The translations under genes and the position numbers were made by a program. The notes beneath the pieces were generated by a model. That model was not told the DNA's origin, did no database searches, and saw only the letters and a list, made by a program, of their open reading frames with translations. A stretch of DNA of 64,000 nt, from positions 18,509,001 through 18,573,000 of the forward strand of contig NC_092566.1 in the NCBI RefSeq assembly GCF_037975245.1, read 5' to 3'. Positions 24,624-39,800 of the stretch are shown piece by piece (within the stretch, counting starts at the first letter, position 1; each line of letters opens with the position of its first letter). Source of the DNA: Apostichopus japonicus (taxonomy: Eukaryota > Echinodermata > Holothuroidea > Aspidochirotida > Stichopodidae).

Positions 24624-24801
24624 CTAGCTGACTTGAAACTCTGAAGAGGTTCCTTGGTAAGATAGAATATTTCCATCCACATGTTTACTATCACCAAAGT
24701 GACTTATCCTGTAGGTACCAGATGGAGCATCTTGTGGTATATCCCATCTAACAGTAACCTCACTGTGACCCAAAATAGTACTGGTGCGTGTCCAGATAAA
24801 C
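24624..24801 (-). CDS. ASAH2: Ceramidase copy 1 exon 19 (C-terminus, stop TAG)
   Basis: Encodes the last beta-strands of the Ig-like domain (HSEVTVRWDIPQDAP, GTYRISHFGDSK, LSYQGTSSEFQVS) and ends at TAG (24624-24626). The end point matches the usual end of the family. Copy 2 has GAA at this stop codon position and continues. Confidence 0.93.
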
Positions 24802-27800
24802 CTGCCAATGACAACAAGAATAAGATCAAATTACAAACATTAATTGACTGAGAGTTCACTCAACTGAACAACAAAGTCTGGTTAGTAAATACAGAGCAGG
24901 TAAAAACATGACACATGACATACCACCAGGCAGGTACAGACATGACATCACAAACCACCAGGCAGGTACAGACATGACATGACATACCACCAGGCAGGTA
25001 CAGACATGACATCACAAACCACCAGGCAGGTACAGACATGACATCACAAACCACCAGGCAGGTACAGACATGACATCACAAACCACCAGGCAGGTACAAA
25101 CATGACATCACATATCACCAGGCAGGTACAGACATGACATCACATATTACCAGGCAGGTACAAATATGACATCACAAACCACCAGGCAGGTACAGACATG
25201 ACATCACATATCACCAGGCAGGTACAGACATGACATCACATATTACCAGGCAGGTACAGATATGACATCACAAACCACCAGGCAGGTGCAGATATGACAT
25301 CACATATCACCATGCAGACAGGTACAGACATGACATCACATATCACCATGCAGGTACAGACATGACATCACATATCACCAGGCAGGTACAGACATGACAT
25401 CACATATTACCAGGCAGGTACAGATATGACATCACAAACCACCAGGCAGGTGCAGATATGACATCACATATCACCAGGCAGGTACAGACATGACATCACA
25501 TATCACCATGCAGGCAGGTACAGACATGACATCACAAACCACCAGGCAGGTACAGACATGACATCACATATCACCAGGCAGGTACAGACATGACATCACA
25601 TATCACCAGGCAGGTACAGACATGACATCACATATTACCAGGCAGGTACAGACATGACATCACATATTACCAGGCAGGTACAGATATGACATCACAAACC
25701 ACCAGGCAGGTACAGACATGACATCACATATCACCAGGCAGGTACAGACATGACATCACATATTACCAGGCAGGTACAGATATGACATCACAAACCACCA
25801 GGCAGGTGCAGATATGACATCACATACCACCAGACAGGTACAGACATCACATCACATATTACCAGGCAGGTACAGATATGACATCACAAACCACCAGGCA
25901 GGTGCAGATATGACATCACATATCACCAGGCAGGTACAGACATGACGTCACATATCACCAGGCAGGTACAGACATGACATCACATACCACCAGGCAGGTG
26001 CAGATATGACATCACAAACCACCAGGCAGGTACAGACATGACGTCACATATCACCAGGCAGGTACAGACATGACATCACATACCACCAAGGCTTGAACCA
26101 AGCAGGTATTCATGAACAAAGGTCTATGATGCATTTATATAACTAGCTACACCGACCATAAACTAACAACCTATCACCTCCAAATAGCTTACCTTGTTGA
26201 CCAATCTGCATCTGTGTAAATAGTTTTGAATTCTCCAGATATGGAGTCTTTTAAATCCACCGACAAGAAAGTTTCACCGAGCTGTGTGATATAATGTACA
26301 AAATGACAAGTTAGCTTCACTATAGTCTCTGTTTGTGCGGTCATAGAACGAAGACTAACCCAGTGATGTACAATTCACTTATTCCTTAATGATGACATCT
26401 GGATGACACTTACATTCTTTACTGACTCAAGGCAGTTAATACTCAACCAAGAGCTTTAAACACTTACACCTTCATTATGACGTCTGGATAACACTAATAT
26501 TATTCTCTACTGACTTAAGGCAATTAATACTCAAGCAAGAGCTTTTAACACATGTATTTGTTTCAGTACACAATATCTCTACAAAGCTGATATAACCTCA
26601 CAAGTCTCTCAGACCTGTGTTATTATGCTACTGTATCTAGATAGCATGGACTCACCCGTAGGTTATTGCGAGGGTTACCAGCTCTGAAGGTGACTTCTAC
26701 AATGTCTGATCCCTGCAGTAAGAAGAAGACAAAACATGCACAGTGAGAGTTCTCATCTAATGACAGCTATCAATAGAATAAATTACAATCAACTAATTGA
26801 TTTTTTTTACAAGAATAAGGACACCCCAAGCTTGAATTTCTAAGAGTCAACAATCATGAGGGAAATGTGAGTAAAGAGCACAAGAAAGCTTACAATGAGT
26901 TCAGATTAACTAGTCAAATCGAGTACCTTGGGGTGTAACAAGTCAAATCGAGTACCTTGGGGTGTAACAAGTCAGATCGAGTACATTGGGGTGTAACAAG
27001 TCATATCGTGTACCTTGTGGATTACCAATTCAAATTGAGTACCTTGTGGATTTAATACCAAGTCAAATTGTATACCTTGTGGTGTAACAAGTCAAAATGA
27101 GTACATTGTGGATTACCAAGTCAAATTGAATACCTTGTGAATTACCAAGTCAAATCGAGTACCTTGTGGATTACCAAGTCAAAATGAGTACCTTGTGGAT
27201 TACCAAGTCAAATTGAGTACCTTGGGGTGTAACTAGTCAAATCAAGTATCTTGTGATGTAACAAGTCAAATCGAGTACCTTGTGGATTATCAAATCAAAG
27301 TAAGTATGTTGTGGTGTAACAAGTTAAATCAAGTACCTTGTGGATTACCAAGTCAAATTGAGTACCTGCAGGTAGTTACTGCATGCATTATATTGCACCA
27401 TAATATGAAGTGACTTTTGATGACTGTAGTGCATTACTCTGCTCATAGAGAGTGTTGTGGTCAAGTGGTTAAAGGACTTGTGTGATCTAAGGATTGCAGG
27501 TTCAAGTCCTGGCCAGATCATTGCATTGTGTCCTTGGGCAAGGCACTTTATCTCCATTGCCTCTCTTCAACCAGGTGTATAATTTGGGACCTGTGAGATA
27601 AAACTGTCAGCTGGGCGCTGTTTAGCTGCTGCCATGTGGAGGGATTGTCTCTATGTTTGACAGGTTATGGTTGACCGGGTAATATTGTAAAGCGCTTGGA
27701 GCCTTTAGGGAAGGCGCTATATAATTTAAGAAATTATTATTATATTATTTAGTCTTTGTGGCAAAGACTCACCTTTTTGTACGGCACATTATTTACGTCT

Positions 27801-30800
27801 TTAAGGACATCTCCAAAGTTGGTGAATGGAGGAACACCGTCAAATAAAACAGGTGGAAGAAATGTGAGTTGTTTACTCAGCAAATTTGGGGGTGTAGGTC
27901 CTGCTGGTAGACTTGATCCCTAAGAGAGAGACAGGGAACTTTTGTGAATGTAGTCATGGTATAAAAGTATATCAAAGATGTTTTACATATTTACATAAAC
28001 ACGGTATTCCAAACACCACCCATCTGAAATATGATTTAAATTAGTCCCTTTTACACATCACATATATGTAGTTTAGTTGATTTTTTTGGCAAGAGTTAGG
28101 AAGCTTACAGAAGCAGATTTGAACCATATCTCTATGTGATAATCTTGGATAACACTGACTTATAGCAAGCCTTGGTTATTCATTTAGTGTTCAGAGAATT
28201 ATGGAGGCAGGGTTGTAACTGACGCAAGAGAAGCATCTCCCTGATGGGGTTGTAGCGTGAACAGTCTAACTGATACAATCTCTATTCACCTACAAGCTAG
28301 TTTTACCATCTCCCTGGTGGGGTTGTAGCGTGAACAGTCTAACTGATACAATCTCTATTCACCTACAAGCTAGCTTTACCATCTCCCTGATGGGGTTGTA
28401 GCGTGAACAGTCTAACTGATACAATCTCTATTCACCAACAAGCTAGCTTTACCATCTCCCTGGTGGGGTTGTAGCGTGAACAGTCTAGCTGATACAATCT
28501 ATATTCACCTACAAGCTAGCTTTACCATCTCCCTGGTGCGGTTGTAGCGTGAACAGTCTAACTGATACAATCTCTATTCACCAACAAGCTAGCTTTACCA
28601 TCTCCCTGGTGCGGTTGTAGCGTGAACAGTCTAACTGATACAATCTCTATTCACCTACAAGCTAGCTTTACCATCTCCCTGGTGCGGTTGTAGCGTGAAC
28701 AGTCTAACTGATACAATCTCTATTCACCTACAAGCTAGCTTTACCATCTCCCTGGTGCGGTTGTAGTGTGAACAGTCTAGCTGATACCATCTCTATTCAC
28801 CTACAAGCTAGCTTTACCATCTCCCTGGTGGGGTTGTAGCGTGAACAGTCTAACTGATACAATCTCTATTCACCAACAAGCTAGCTTTACCATCTCCCTG
28901 GTGCGGTTGTAGCGTGAACAGTCTAACTGATACAATCTCTATTCACCTACAAACTAGCTTTACCATCAACCTGGTGCGGTTGTAGCGTGAACAGTCTAGC
29001 TGATACAATCTCTATTCACCTACAAGCTAGCTTTACCATCTCCCTGGTGGGGTTTTAGCGTGAACAGTCTAACTGATACAATCTCTATTCACCTACAAGC
29101 TAGCTATACCATCTCCCTGGTGCGGTTGTAGCGTGAACAGTCTAGCTGATACAATCTCTATTCACCTACAAGCTAGCTTTACCATCTCCCTGGTGGGGTT
29201 GTAGCGTGAACAGTCTAGCTGATACCATCTCTATTCACCTACAAGCTAGCTTTACCATCTCCCTGGTGGGGTTGTAGCGTGAACAGTCTAGCTGATACAA
29301 TCTCTATTCACCTACAAGCTAGCTTTACCATCTCCCTGGTGGGGTTGTAGCGTGAACAGTCTAGCTGATACAATCTCTATTCACCTACAAGCTAGTTTTA
29401 CCATCTCCCTGGTGGGGTTGTAGCGTGAACTGTCTAGCTGATACAATCTCTATTCACCTACAAGCTAGTTTTACCATCTCCCTGGTGGGGTTTTAGCGTG
29501 AACAGTCTAGCTGATACAATCTCTATTCACCTACAAGCTAGTTTTACCATCTCCCTGGTGGGGTTGTAGCGTGAACAGTCTAGCTGATACAATCTCTATT
29601 CACCTACAAGCTAGTTTTACCATCTCCCTGGTGGGGTTTTAGCGTGAACAGTCTAGCTGATACAATCTCTATTCACCTACAAGCTAGCTTTACCATCTCC
29701 CTGGTGGGGTTGTAGCGTGAACAGTCTAACTGATACAATCTCTATTCACCTACAAGCTAGCTTTACCATCTCCCTGATGGGGTTGTAGCGTGAACAGTCT
29801 AACTGATACAATCTCTATTCACCAACAAGCTAGCTTTACCATCTCCCTGGTGGGGTTGTAGCGTGAACAGTCTAGCTGATACAATCTATATTCACCTACA
29901 AGCTAGCTTTACCATCTCCCTGGTGCGGTTGTAGCGTGAACAGTCTAACTGATACAATCTCTATTCACCAACAAGCTAGCTTTACCATCTCCCTGGTGCG
30001 GTTGTAGCGTGAACAGTCTAACTGATACAATCTCTATTCACCTACAAGCTAGCTTTACCATCTCCCTGGTGCGGTTGTAGCGTGAACAGTCTAACTGATA
30101 CAATCTCTATTCACCTACAAGCTAGCTTTACCATCTCCCTGGTGCGGTTGTAGTGTGAACAGTCTAGCTGATACCATCTCTATTCACCTACAAGCTAGCT
30201 TTACCATCTCCCTGGTGGGGTTGTAGCGTGAACAGTCTAACTGATACAATCTCTATTCACCAACAAGCTAGCTTTACCATCTCCCTGGTGCGGTTGTAGC
30301 GTGAACAGTCTAACTGATACAATCTCTATTCACCTACAAACTAGCTTTACCATCAACCTGGTGCGGTTGTAGCGTGAACAGTCTAGCTGATACAATCTCT
30401 ATTCACCTACAAGCTAGCTTTACCATCTCCCTGGTGGGGTTTTAGCGTGAACAGTCTAACTGATACAATCTCTATTCACCTACAAGCTAGCTTTACCATC
30501 TCCCTGGTGCGGTTGTAGCGTGAACAGTCTAGCTGATACAATCTCTATTCACCTACAAGCTAGCTTTACCATCTCCCTGGTGGGGTTGTAGCGTGAACAG
30601 TCTAGCTGATACCATCTCTATTCACCTACAAGCTAGCTTTACCATCTCCCTGGTGGGGTTGTAGCGTGAACAGTCTAGCTGATACAATCTCTATTCACCT
30701 ACAAGCTAGCTTTACCATCTCCCTGGTGGGGTTGTAGCGTGAACAGTCTAGCTGATACAATCTCTATTCACCTACAAGCTAGTTTTACCATCTCCCTGGT

Positions 30801-33800
30801 GGGGTTGTAGCGTGAACTGTCTAGCTGATACAATCTCTATTCACCTACAAGCTAGTTTTACCATCTCCCTGGTGGGGTTTTAGCGTGAACAGTCTAGCTG
30901 ATACAATCTCTATTCACCTACAAGCTAGTTTTACCATCTCCCTGGTGGGGTTGTAGCGTGAACAGTCTAGCTGATACAATCTCTATTCACCTACAAGCTA
31001 GTTTTACCATCTCCCTGGTGGGGTTTTAGCGTGAACAGTCTAGCTGATACAATCTCTATTCACCTACAAGCTAGCTTTACCATCTCCCTGGTGGGGATGT
31101 AGCGTGAACAGTCTAGCTGATACAATCTCTATTCACCTACAAGCTAGCTTTACCATCTCCCTGGTGGGGTTGTAGCGTGAACAGTCTAACTGATACAATC
31201 TCTATTCACCTACAAGCTAGCTTTACCATCTCCCTGGTGGGGTTTTAGCGTGAACAGTCTAACTGATACAATCTCTATTCACCTACAAGCTAGCTTTACC
31301 ATCTCCCTGGTGGGGTTTTAGCGTGAACAGTCTAACTGATACAATCTCTATTCACCTACAAGCTAGATTTACCATCTTCACAGGTAAAGCAATAATGTAA
31401 AATGCAATCCTTTTCCTTTCTTGAACATTTTACCTTTTTCAGAGCCTTGGAGAGCTTTTCATACTGGTTCAGGTAAGCTTGTAATGTGTGAGGACCATAA
31501 ATGGTTGATGCACCCTCATACCTTTGCACCTGTGGAAGCAGATTACAAATGCCATACATTTAGTTTCCTTTAAAACAACATATTTGTATCACATGTAATC
31601 TAGGACATCAGGAAAAGTTTCGTTCTGATAAACATTTGACACACTAAACTACAAAATGCAGTTCCACTCTATCTGAAGAAAGAAATTCTAAATACTAAAA
31701 TATAAGAACTTTAATACAGTTGAAACATTGTATGTACCTTTAATCAACCCAGCCATACCCTGACTCGATATTCATATATAGAAAATAACAGTATGATATC
31801 TGCAATGATGAACAAATCATAAACAAATAATGGAACTGAGAGTTCTTCTCTATCAAACTAAGCCTGTTCCACTAACTGATCAGTAGAGGCTTACTAGCTG
31901 GGTCTACTATACCATCAGCTGAGGATTTTCTCTCTGTGGATTATGTCTTAAAGTATTCTTTTATAGTGAGGCCAAGCTACCTAAGGGAAGAATAATTCTC
32001 TGCCACTAATATCTCACCTGGTATTCTTCATACGTGGTTATATAATCACTGTATGTGTTTGACAGACCAGCAATAACTGTAAACAGACTCTCTTCTGATT
32101 TTAGAGCCTAGAAAAGCAAATGTAATAAAAAGAAAGTAAAAGGCTTCTAATAATAGAAGTTTTCTTATATCCTTTTTTGTAACCCTTTCTCTATATTTTT
32201 TATTTTCCAAAGCTTCTTCCTCCAAGACTAAAGGTTGACAATGGCAATTTCTTTTGATATATTTGACAATTCTTCATGGCAAGTCTATAGCAACCACATA
32301 ACTTCTATTCTCTCAACTGCCTTTTTTATTGGTTATGATGGTTGCATATTGTAACAACAACAGCCTTTGTATTGGTTATGATGGTTGCACACAATAACAA
32401 CAGCCTTTGTATTGGTTATAATGGTTGCACACAATAACAACAGCCTTTGTATTGGTTATGATAGTTGCACACAATAACAACAGCCTTTGTATTGGTTATG
32501 ATGGTTGCACACAATAACAACAGCCTTTGTATTGGTTATGATGGTTGCACACAATAACAACAACTTCCCTTGTATTGGTTATGATGGTTGCCAACAATAA
32601 CAACAACAGCCTTTGTATTGGTTATGATGGTTGCCCACAATAACAGCAACAGCCTTTGTATTGGTTATAATGGTTGCACACAATAACAACAGCCTTTGAA
32701 TGGGTTATGATGGTTGCACACAATAATCACAACAATGGCCTTTGTATTGGTTATGATGGTTACATACAATAACAACAACAGCCTTTGTATTGGTTATGAT
32801 GGTTGCCCACAATAACAGCAACAGCCTTTGTATTGGTTATAATGGTTGCACACAATAACAACAGCCTTTGAATGGGTTATGATGGTTGCACACAATTATC
32901 ACAACAATGGCCTTTGTATTGGTTATGATGGTTACATACAATAACAACAACAGCCTTTGTATTGGTTATGATGGTTGCCCACAATAACAACAACAGCCTT
33001 TTTATTGGTTATGATGGTTGCCCACAATAACAACTGCCTTTGTATTGGTTATGATGGTTGCCCACAATAACAACTGCCTTTGTATTGGTTATGATGGTTG
33101 CACACAATAACAACAACAGCCTTTGTATTGGTTATGATGGTTGCCCACAATAACAACAACAGCCTTTTATAAGGTTATGATGGTTGCACACAATAACAAC
33201 AACAGCCTTTGTATTGGTAATGATGGTTACAATAACAACAACAGCCTTTGTATTGGTTTTGATGGTTGCACACAATAACATGATTATACTGTCACAAGTA
33301 CAGTGTATAAATGAATGTGAGTAACTAGTTGAAATAAAGATTTAACATAGCTAGATCTTGATTAAAGGAGTTGTTCAATTAACAAATTACCTTCTTGACA
33401 GTATTTATCATTCTTCGTCCAGACATGGTCCTGTTAAATATGATAAAGAGAAATTAAGAAGCAAAGTTTAGTCTCGAGATGGATCCTGAAATTAATCTTT
33501 GACTGTATCTGTGTACTTCTCCTGGTTATATTAACTTGTCAATACATAAACCAACTGAAGAGAAACCATTTGACTTGTGACAAAGCACTTTATCAATAAT
33601 TTAGGGACTAAAGACTTAAATCAAATTCATAGGTATTGCAAATAAACCATTAACCAAAAAGTAAACCCTCACGTGAATTCTCCAGGCACTGGAATAATGA
33701 CAAGCTGTCCAACTTTCAGCAGCATGGTGTCCACAATGTTGGGTGTCCATGAATATGGAAAAGTGGTCTGGAAACAAGAAATAGAAATGCTAACAGATAT

Positions 33801-36800
33801 TTTAAGGCTTAATTCATCACCTGAAAGCTCTCTTCGACTACGAGGCATAATTCTTAGCATGTGAGTGACCACCACCAAGTCCCGCTCCAAGTCCCGCTAA
33901 CAAATCTGCTCAACCGTGAGTTAAACATTGATATTGAGAGGCAAATACTGATGAAGTTAAACCTCAAATATATAAAGAAGAAAACCTTCACCTGGTGGCG
34001 ATAGCCATGTAATTTTTCAAACTGTAACTTGAAGGGTCAAGAGGTTATCAAACATTACACATAAACAAAAGTAGTTCCTAATACTTCTGCTTGGTAACAA
34101 TCTTTATTCAGCCCTTCCCAGTCTGCAATTCACAAGTTGAGGACAAACTTTGGTTTGTAGGAATTACATACATGAGGTTGTATAGACTTTAACTCTACAA
34201 ATTCAAACCAAGGAAGTATGCTAGCTATAACTCCACTCATTTACCCTTCCATGACTGACTCTAAACGTACCTCTCCTGTTGCTAGCAGAATTGGCTTTGG
34301 CTTCTGACATTCAATAAGTTCCTTGGATGGTTTCTTGATCAAATTCGTTATTAAATTCCAAAAAGGGTTCGATGATGTTGTTCCTGATAAAGAGAGAATA
34401 TAAGAATTAGCATCATTACAAAATAATGTTGTGGTAACCATGGCAACACATAATACTGATGGCAGCAACATCACCACATAAAGGACTAAGTCTTTGGTAT
34501 GTATGACATGCAATACACTCCTAAGTTTAAGAGATTGATAATATAAATCTGTGATAGGGTAAGCTCTATAATGTTACAACTGAGTATGAATAATGACAAC
34601 ATATATTAGTAAAGGAACAAAGAGGTAGGCATGAAAAAAACTGGTTCTTTCTTAGCAAACATTAAATATTCACAAGAAGATTTGAGAAATATTGGTTAGA
34701 ATTATTGGGGAAGTCCTTACAATAATAATAATATCAGCTTAACCATTGAAAAACACATTGCAAATTATTTTTCTTTCAGTGGATGCCCAAAAAATTCTTG
34801 GCATATTGCCAGTATTTTCACAAAATTTTTTTTCTTACGCCTTTACACATGAGAATCCTACCTTGTGTGAAATCAAAGGCCCCTGGACCGTCTGTTGTGC
34901 CTGCTGCAAAGCTGTAGCCCATGGATGGTTTACAAGTTTTACCCTAGCAAATAAAATTGAAAACTTGAATCAATGCAAATCATTAAGATCAGAGTGATAG
35001 CCGTCCCAGTGGTTACTTACCTTTGAGGAAACTTAAAACCAGCATTCAGTTGCTAATTATGAAGGAAATTGTTAAAAATACAAATTATTACTCACAGCAA
35101 GCAATCAATAAATCACTTGTTGTTAGAATTAAATATACCATGTAGGGTTAGAGTATGGCCAATCCCTAACCCCCTACCAGCATCCATATTATAACTGTTA
35201 AAATCAGTTGAAAATACACTTAGAAGTTAGCAATACCATTAAGGGTTAAGTGTTTGACTAACAACAATGTTAATTGTTATAATCAGTTGATATTAGTGAT
35301 CATGTTTGGCATGGCATCAGTGTTAATTGCTATAATCAGTTGCTGCATTACTAATTTTATCCTTCCCTCATTGAGTGGTGTGGTATTAACCTTGGTAATA
35401 TCCACCTTAAGTTTTTGTATAGTTTTCTCAAACTTCAATGATGTTCATGAAAGAAGAATTTACTCCTTTGCCAAAATAGAAAGGACAGTTTGACAATATG
35501 AAGTCAGAGGAAACTGAAATGGATGGAGGACTCAGGACAGATACACAGCCAAGAACTGTTAATGTTTTAAATCCTGTCACATAGCAAAAAATATTAGACA
35601 GATCAATTACTTTGAGATAATGTTGCTACATTAATGTTACTAAAACTAAGCTTCCTCCGGCAATGGGTCAACTTTCATTTCATGTTTACAGCTGCAACAT
35701 GAAGGTCAGTCAATCTATGGGACTCAGTGGCTCATAATTATCTACTATTTTTTAAGAGAACTGTTAATGTTTGGGAAATACTGGGCAAGTAAGTTGACCA
35801 TAGTGCTAATTGTCTTAATAATAAGTTTATTAATTACTGATGTATGGTCCAGAGACTTTGTGACAATTTCTAGAGAGAAACTAAGACATAGTGATTTTAT
35901 GGCATAAGTACAGTTACCATTACAAAGACACTGTAAACATCAAACACTCGGTCTACGCTCACTGGACTTGTACAAATCAAAATAGACAAATACAAATATA
36001 GCTTACAGAACACCTAGTAACTTACAGAATATGAAGCATTGTAAGGCACGGTGACGTTGGTCATATCAACAAACTGATGAATGGAAGAAACAGGGCCAGT
36101 CAGACGGAATCCACCTTCATTCCACAGACCCTGCAAATGTAGAGAAGTTGAATCTTAAAGGTCAGCAAAATCATACAGATCTTATAACTGATTAAAACTA
36201 TTCAAAAGTCATGGATAAGTTTGTTTGAAATGGGGAAGGATAGTAATAAAGTACTTTGTAAAATCAACTTTAGATTAATTTCTGGTTAACAACGAAAAGA
36301 TATTAACAGTTATTTCACATACAAGTGTATCATCCAGCATTACACATTATAAAGAGGGGTTATTTGAACACACTTGACTTGTAGTGTGGGTTAAGGGGTA
36401 ACCAAGATTGTGGTGAGTAGGGGTGGGGGTTAGATGAGCTCTCTTGACTTGTAGTGTGGGTTAAGGGGTAACCAAGATTGTGGTGAGTAGGGGTGGGGGT
36501 TAGATGAGCACTCTTTGAGTTGTAGTTTGCATTAAGGGGTAACCAAGATTGTGGTGAGTAGGGGTGGGGGTTAGATGAGCTCTCTTGACTTGTAGTGTGG
36601 GTTAAGGGGTAACCAAGATTGTGGTGAGTAGGGGTGGGGGTTAGATGAGCACTCTTGAGTTGTAGTTTGCATTAAGGGGTAACCAAGATTGTGGTGAGTA
36701 GGGGTGGGGGTTAGATGAGCACAGTAGTGGTGTGGGTTAAGGGGTAACAAAGATTGTGGTGAGTAGGGGTGTGGGTTAGATGAGCACTCTTGAGTTGTAG

Positions 36801-39800
36801 TGTGGGTTAAGGGGTAATCAAGATTGTGGTCAGTGAGTAGGGGTGGGGGTTAGATGAGAACTCTTGAGTTGTAGTAAGGAGTAAGGGGTGACCAAGGTTG
36901 CAGTGAGAGAGTAGAAATGGGGGGGGGGGGGGGGGGTAGATGAGCATTCCTCAGGTGTAATGGGGATTAAGGGGTGACCAAGGTTGGGGTAAGTGAGGAG
37001 GTGTTGGGGGGGGGAGGGTGTCATCAAGTAAATACTAAACACATGCATCTTGTAAAATATTATTTTTTGGTTTATGGTTTATATCACTGTCTTGTCTTTC
37101 CTGACAATAGAGGTACTTACCATTGCTTTGTCCTTCTGTTTACTGCCGATGATTAAGGTACTTTCAAACATGTCCTTACCAGGTCCAAATGCAATGCATT
37201 TCTCATTCTGTACATAAGAAATGTCAACATTGCAAATTACAATATAAGTTGCTCATTTATTAAAGCATTTTGCACAGACAAACAACCCTGCCCCACTCAT
37301 GTAAACAGATATGTAAGTTTACTTTTACATTGTTCCTCCAACCCCCCCCCCCCCCCAGGACCCTTCCCACCAATGTGCTTCTACTTTCAGTGGTTTAGTT
37401 GTGTCCATTGGTACAAGCTGGTGACATTCAATAGGTTATGCTTTGTCACAGACTTCTGTGCTGTGTACCTTGAGTTTACATTTGGATCTAATATTTATTG
37501 TCAGCTCTCTTTAGATTCCTGTTTCTATGTTTCACTGTCCACAATACATACATATAACAAGCTAGCTTCTTTCAGTATTATCTGTTTTACTCAAAGGACG
37601 TTTCAACTTTTTCACTGTAACCGTTTGGTTTCACAATTTGACTTTAATTCTTCTTTTAGCACTTGAAACATCATAGTTTACTTCCTTGTTCACGTCGCAT
37701 TTCCGTTTCTGTGCAGTTAGGATCAGGTGTCCTTTAAGATTGTGTCATCACATTTTATTGCAGCTATAGTTAATTTATCATATAAGAATTAATTTTTATT
37801 TCCAACAGACAAAGAGTAAAACTATTGTACCTTTCCTCCACATGTACTTGAATCACGCTCACATGGTTTGCCAGTATCAATGCACTTTGCTCCTTGTGTG
37901 TTTGGAGATACATCTCCAAGATGACTCTGTGCAAAGGCAGCAACAAAAGGACCCTGAAATACACAAAAAAAAAATAATACAGAAATAAAAGTGTCCGTGG
38001 AAGCAAGGAATAGAAGATACTGTAGGAAGATTGTCAAAGAGAATGTTGAATGTTACCCTGACAGATAAACTGTGTACACTACTGAGAGAATAACAGTTAC
38101 TAATTATAATTATAATTGACAACAGAAATAAATAATAGCTGAGATATCTCTTGACTTCCCAGTAAGGGTGCATAGTCAGTCATGGACTGCTTTGAAAGGA
38201 TATTGCTACAGTACTCTAATTTAATGTTTACAGTAAAACTACATAATTAAGACAGTGGTTCTACATACATGGTAAATAGAAGGGCAGCTACAGTATACAG
38301 ACTTTAAAAGTCAAATAGCAATCAACTTGACATGATGTAATATATGTGTCACTGTAATGAACACTGTGGATTCCTATTACAACAACAAAGATCATACGGT
38401 TTGCCTGAGGCAAGTGTTGAGTATCAAATTACTTTGCCAGTTTTTCCCAGACCATTGAATTCTTGCTCCACAGAATAGGACGCAAATCCTTTATTATCTC
38501 CGCTGATGAGGTGATTGGTGTTATTCATACTAGTGCCATGAACAGCAAACCAGCTAAAATACGAAAAAGAATAAACAGATAGGTTAAGTGCAAACCAAAT
38601 CCGAGGGGTTACATTTGAATGCTGACTGGCATAAACCATACTAAATATAGGAATAACAGTTTAGATAGGAGCTTAATTATAGAGAATAAAAACCACTATT
38701 AAATAGAAGCATACACCCTGACTTAACTCAGTCATGATCTAGATATAGGGATCAGAAGTGATTGGGTGGGTGGGTTGGTAGGGGGGGTGGGAAGGCTAAC
38801 ATACCAATTTATTGGACTAGCCACAAAGGGAAGTGAGGTTAAAGAGACGAAGACCATCAGGAGAAGGGTTAAGTACAATTTCAAATTTACTGAATGAAAT
38901 ACTTACTTCAGCATTCCAATAGAAACGTTATTTACAGTGTCAACGATTTTCAGATTTGTCATTGTATGGTCAGTATTGGTATCATATCTGTGAGAAAAAT
39001 AACAATAGAGGATCAAGAATGGAATTACTTGAGCTGATATGTCTTATGAGAAGCAGGAAACCTACAAAAGGATGCATATCTATCTACGTACTTCGCCCTT
39101 TATATATGGTTCCAGTCAACCCTTTTTAATTCCCCAGTGAATGAGGTCGCCAGGAGGAAAATCCTGTGGCGACTAGATCTAAATTTTTCCCAAATTCTGG
39201 TCGCCCAAAATGAAAATGTGATCGCCACTTTGATATGCTAAATATTAGTACAAAAAACACTAGGCCTAAGCTCAACATCGAGTAGCACTAGACTGTACAT
39301 GTGTACACGCACAGAATCGTATAAAGACGTATAGGATAATAGGGTTGGGCGATGTATCGAAAATTATTATTATCGCGATAATTTTTTTTCAAGACGATAT
39401 TTTTTGAGGATTGAACAAATGACGATAACTTCTTGTGAAAGAAATTTGAAATAAATGTGGGAAAAAATGCAATTATCCTTTCTCCGTTTTATGTGTAAAT
39501 GTTATTCTAGCATTTCATGGTTAAGAAAGTTGAAAAGAAATCCAGTTATCAACTTCATTTACTGACTTTTGAACTTCGTTAAAACACGTCCTTTACAACA
39601 TTCACTGTATAGAGAACAAAACTCTGAAAATCAGTAGAGAAATTACCAATTGTGTACGAAAAGAAAGTTGGTACACCTTTCAAATTTTACGAAAGATCGA
39701 GCAAAATACTTTCGAAAAATTCACGCGAAACTGGCATATCGTGCTAAATGCAACAAATGTCATGTAAACAAGGCTCTAGTACACCAATTTATGAATTAAC

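Noticed and set aside
24895-26090. CRISPR-like array
   Set aside because: The units are contiguous 32-bp tandem repeats without unique spacers, in an intron of an animal gene.
24802-26192. Idea that the intron 18 array is also an exon-end-derived repeat
   Set aside because: The array's CAGGTACAG looks like a donor on the plus strand, but the gene is on the minus strand and the unit matches neither exon 18 nor exon 19.
27450-27520. Possible functional tRNA gene
   Set aside because: The A and B boxes are part of a SINE: the cloverleaf is imperfect, a SINE body and tail follow, and a second copy sits at the paralogous site.
35254-35493. 79-codon hydrophobic plus-strand ORF resembling a small membrane protein
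   Set aside because: It lies antisense in ceramidase copy 1 intron 9, most of it is absent in copy 2, and the AT-rich composition gives hydrophobic codons by chance.
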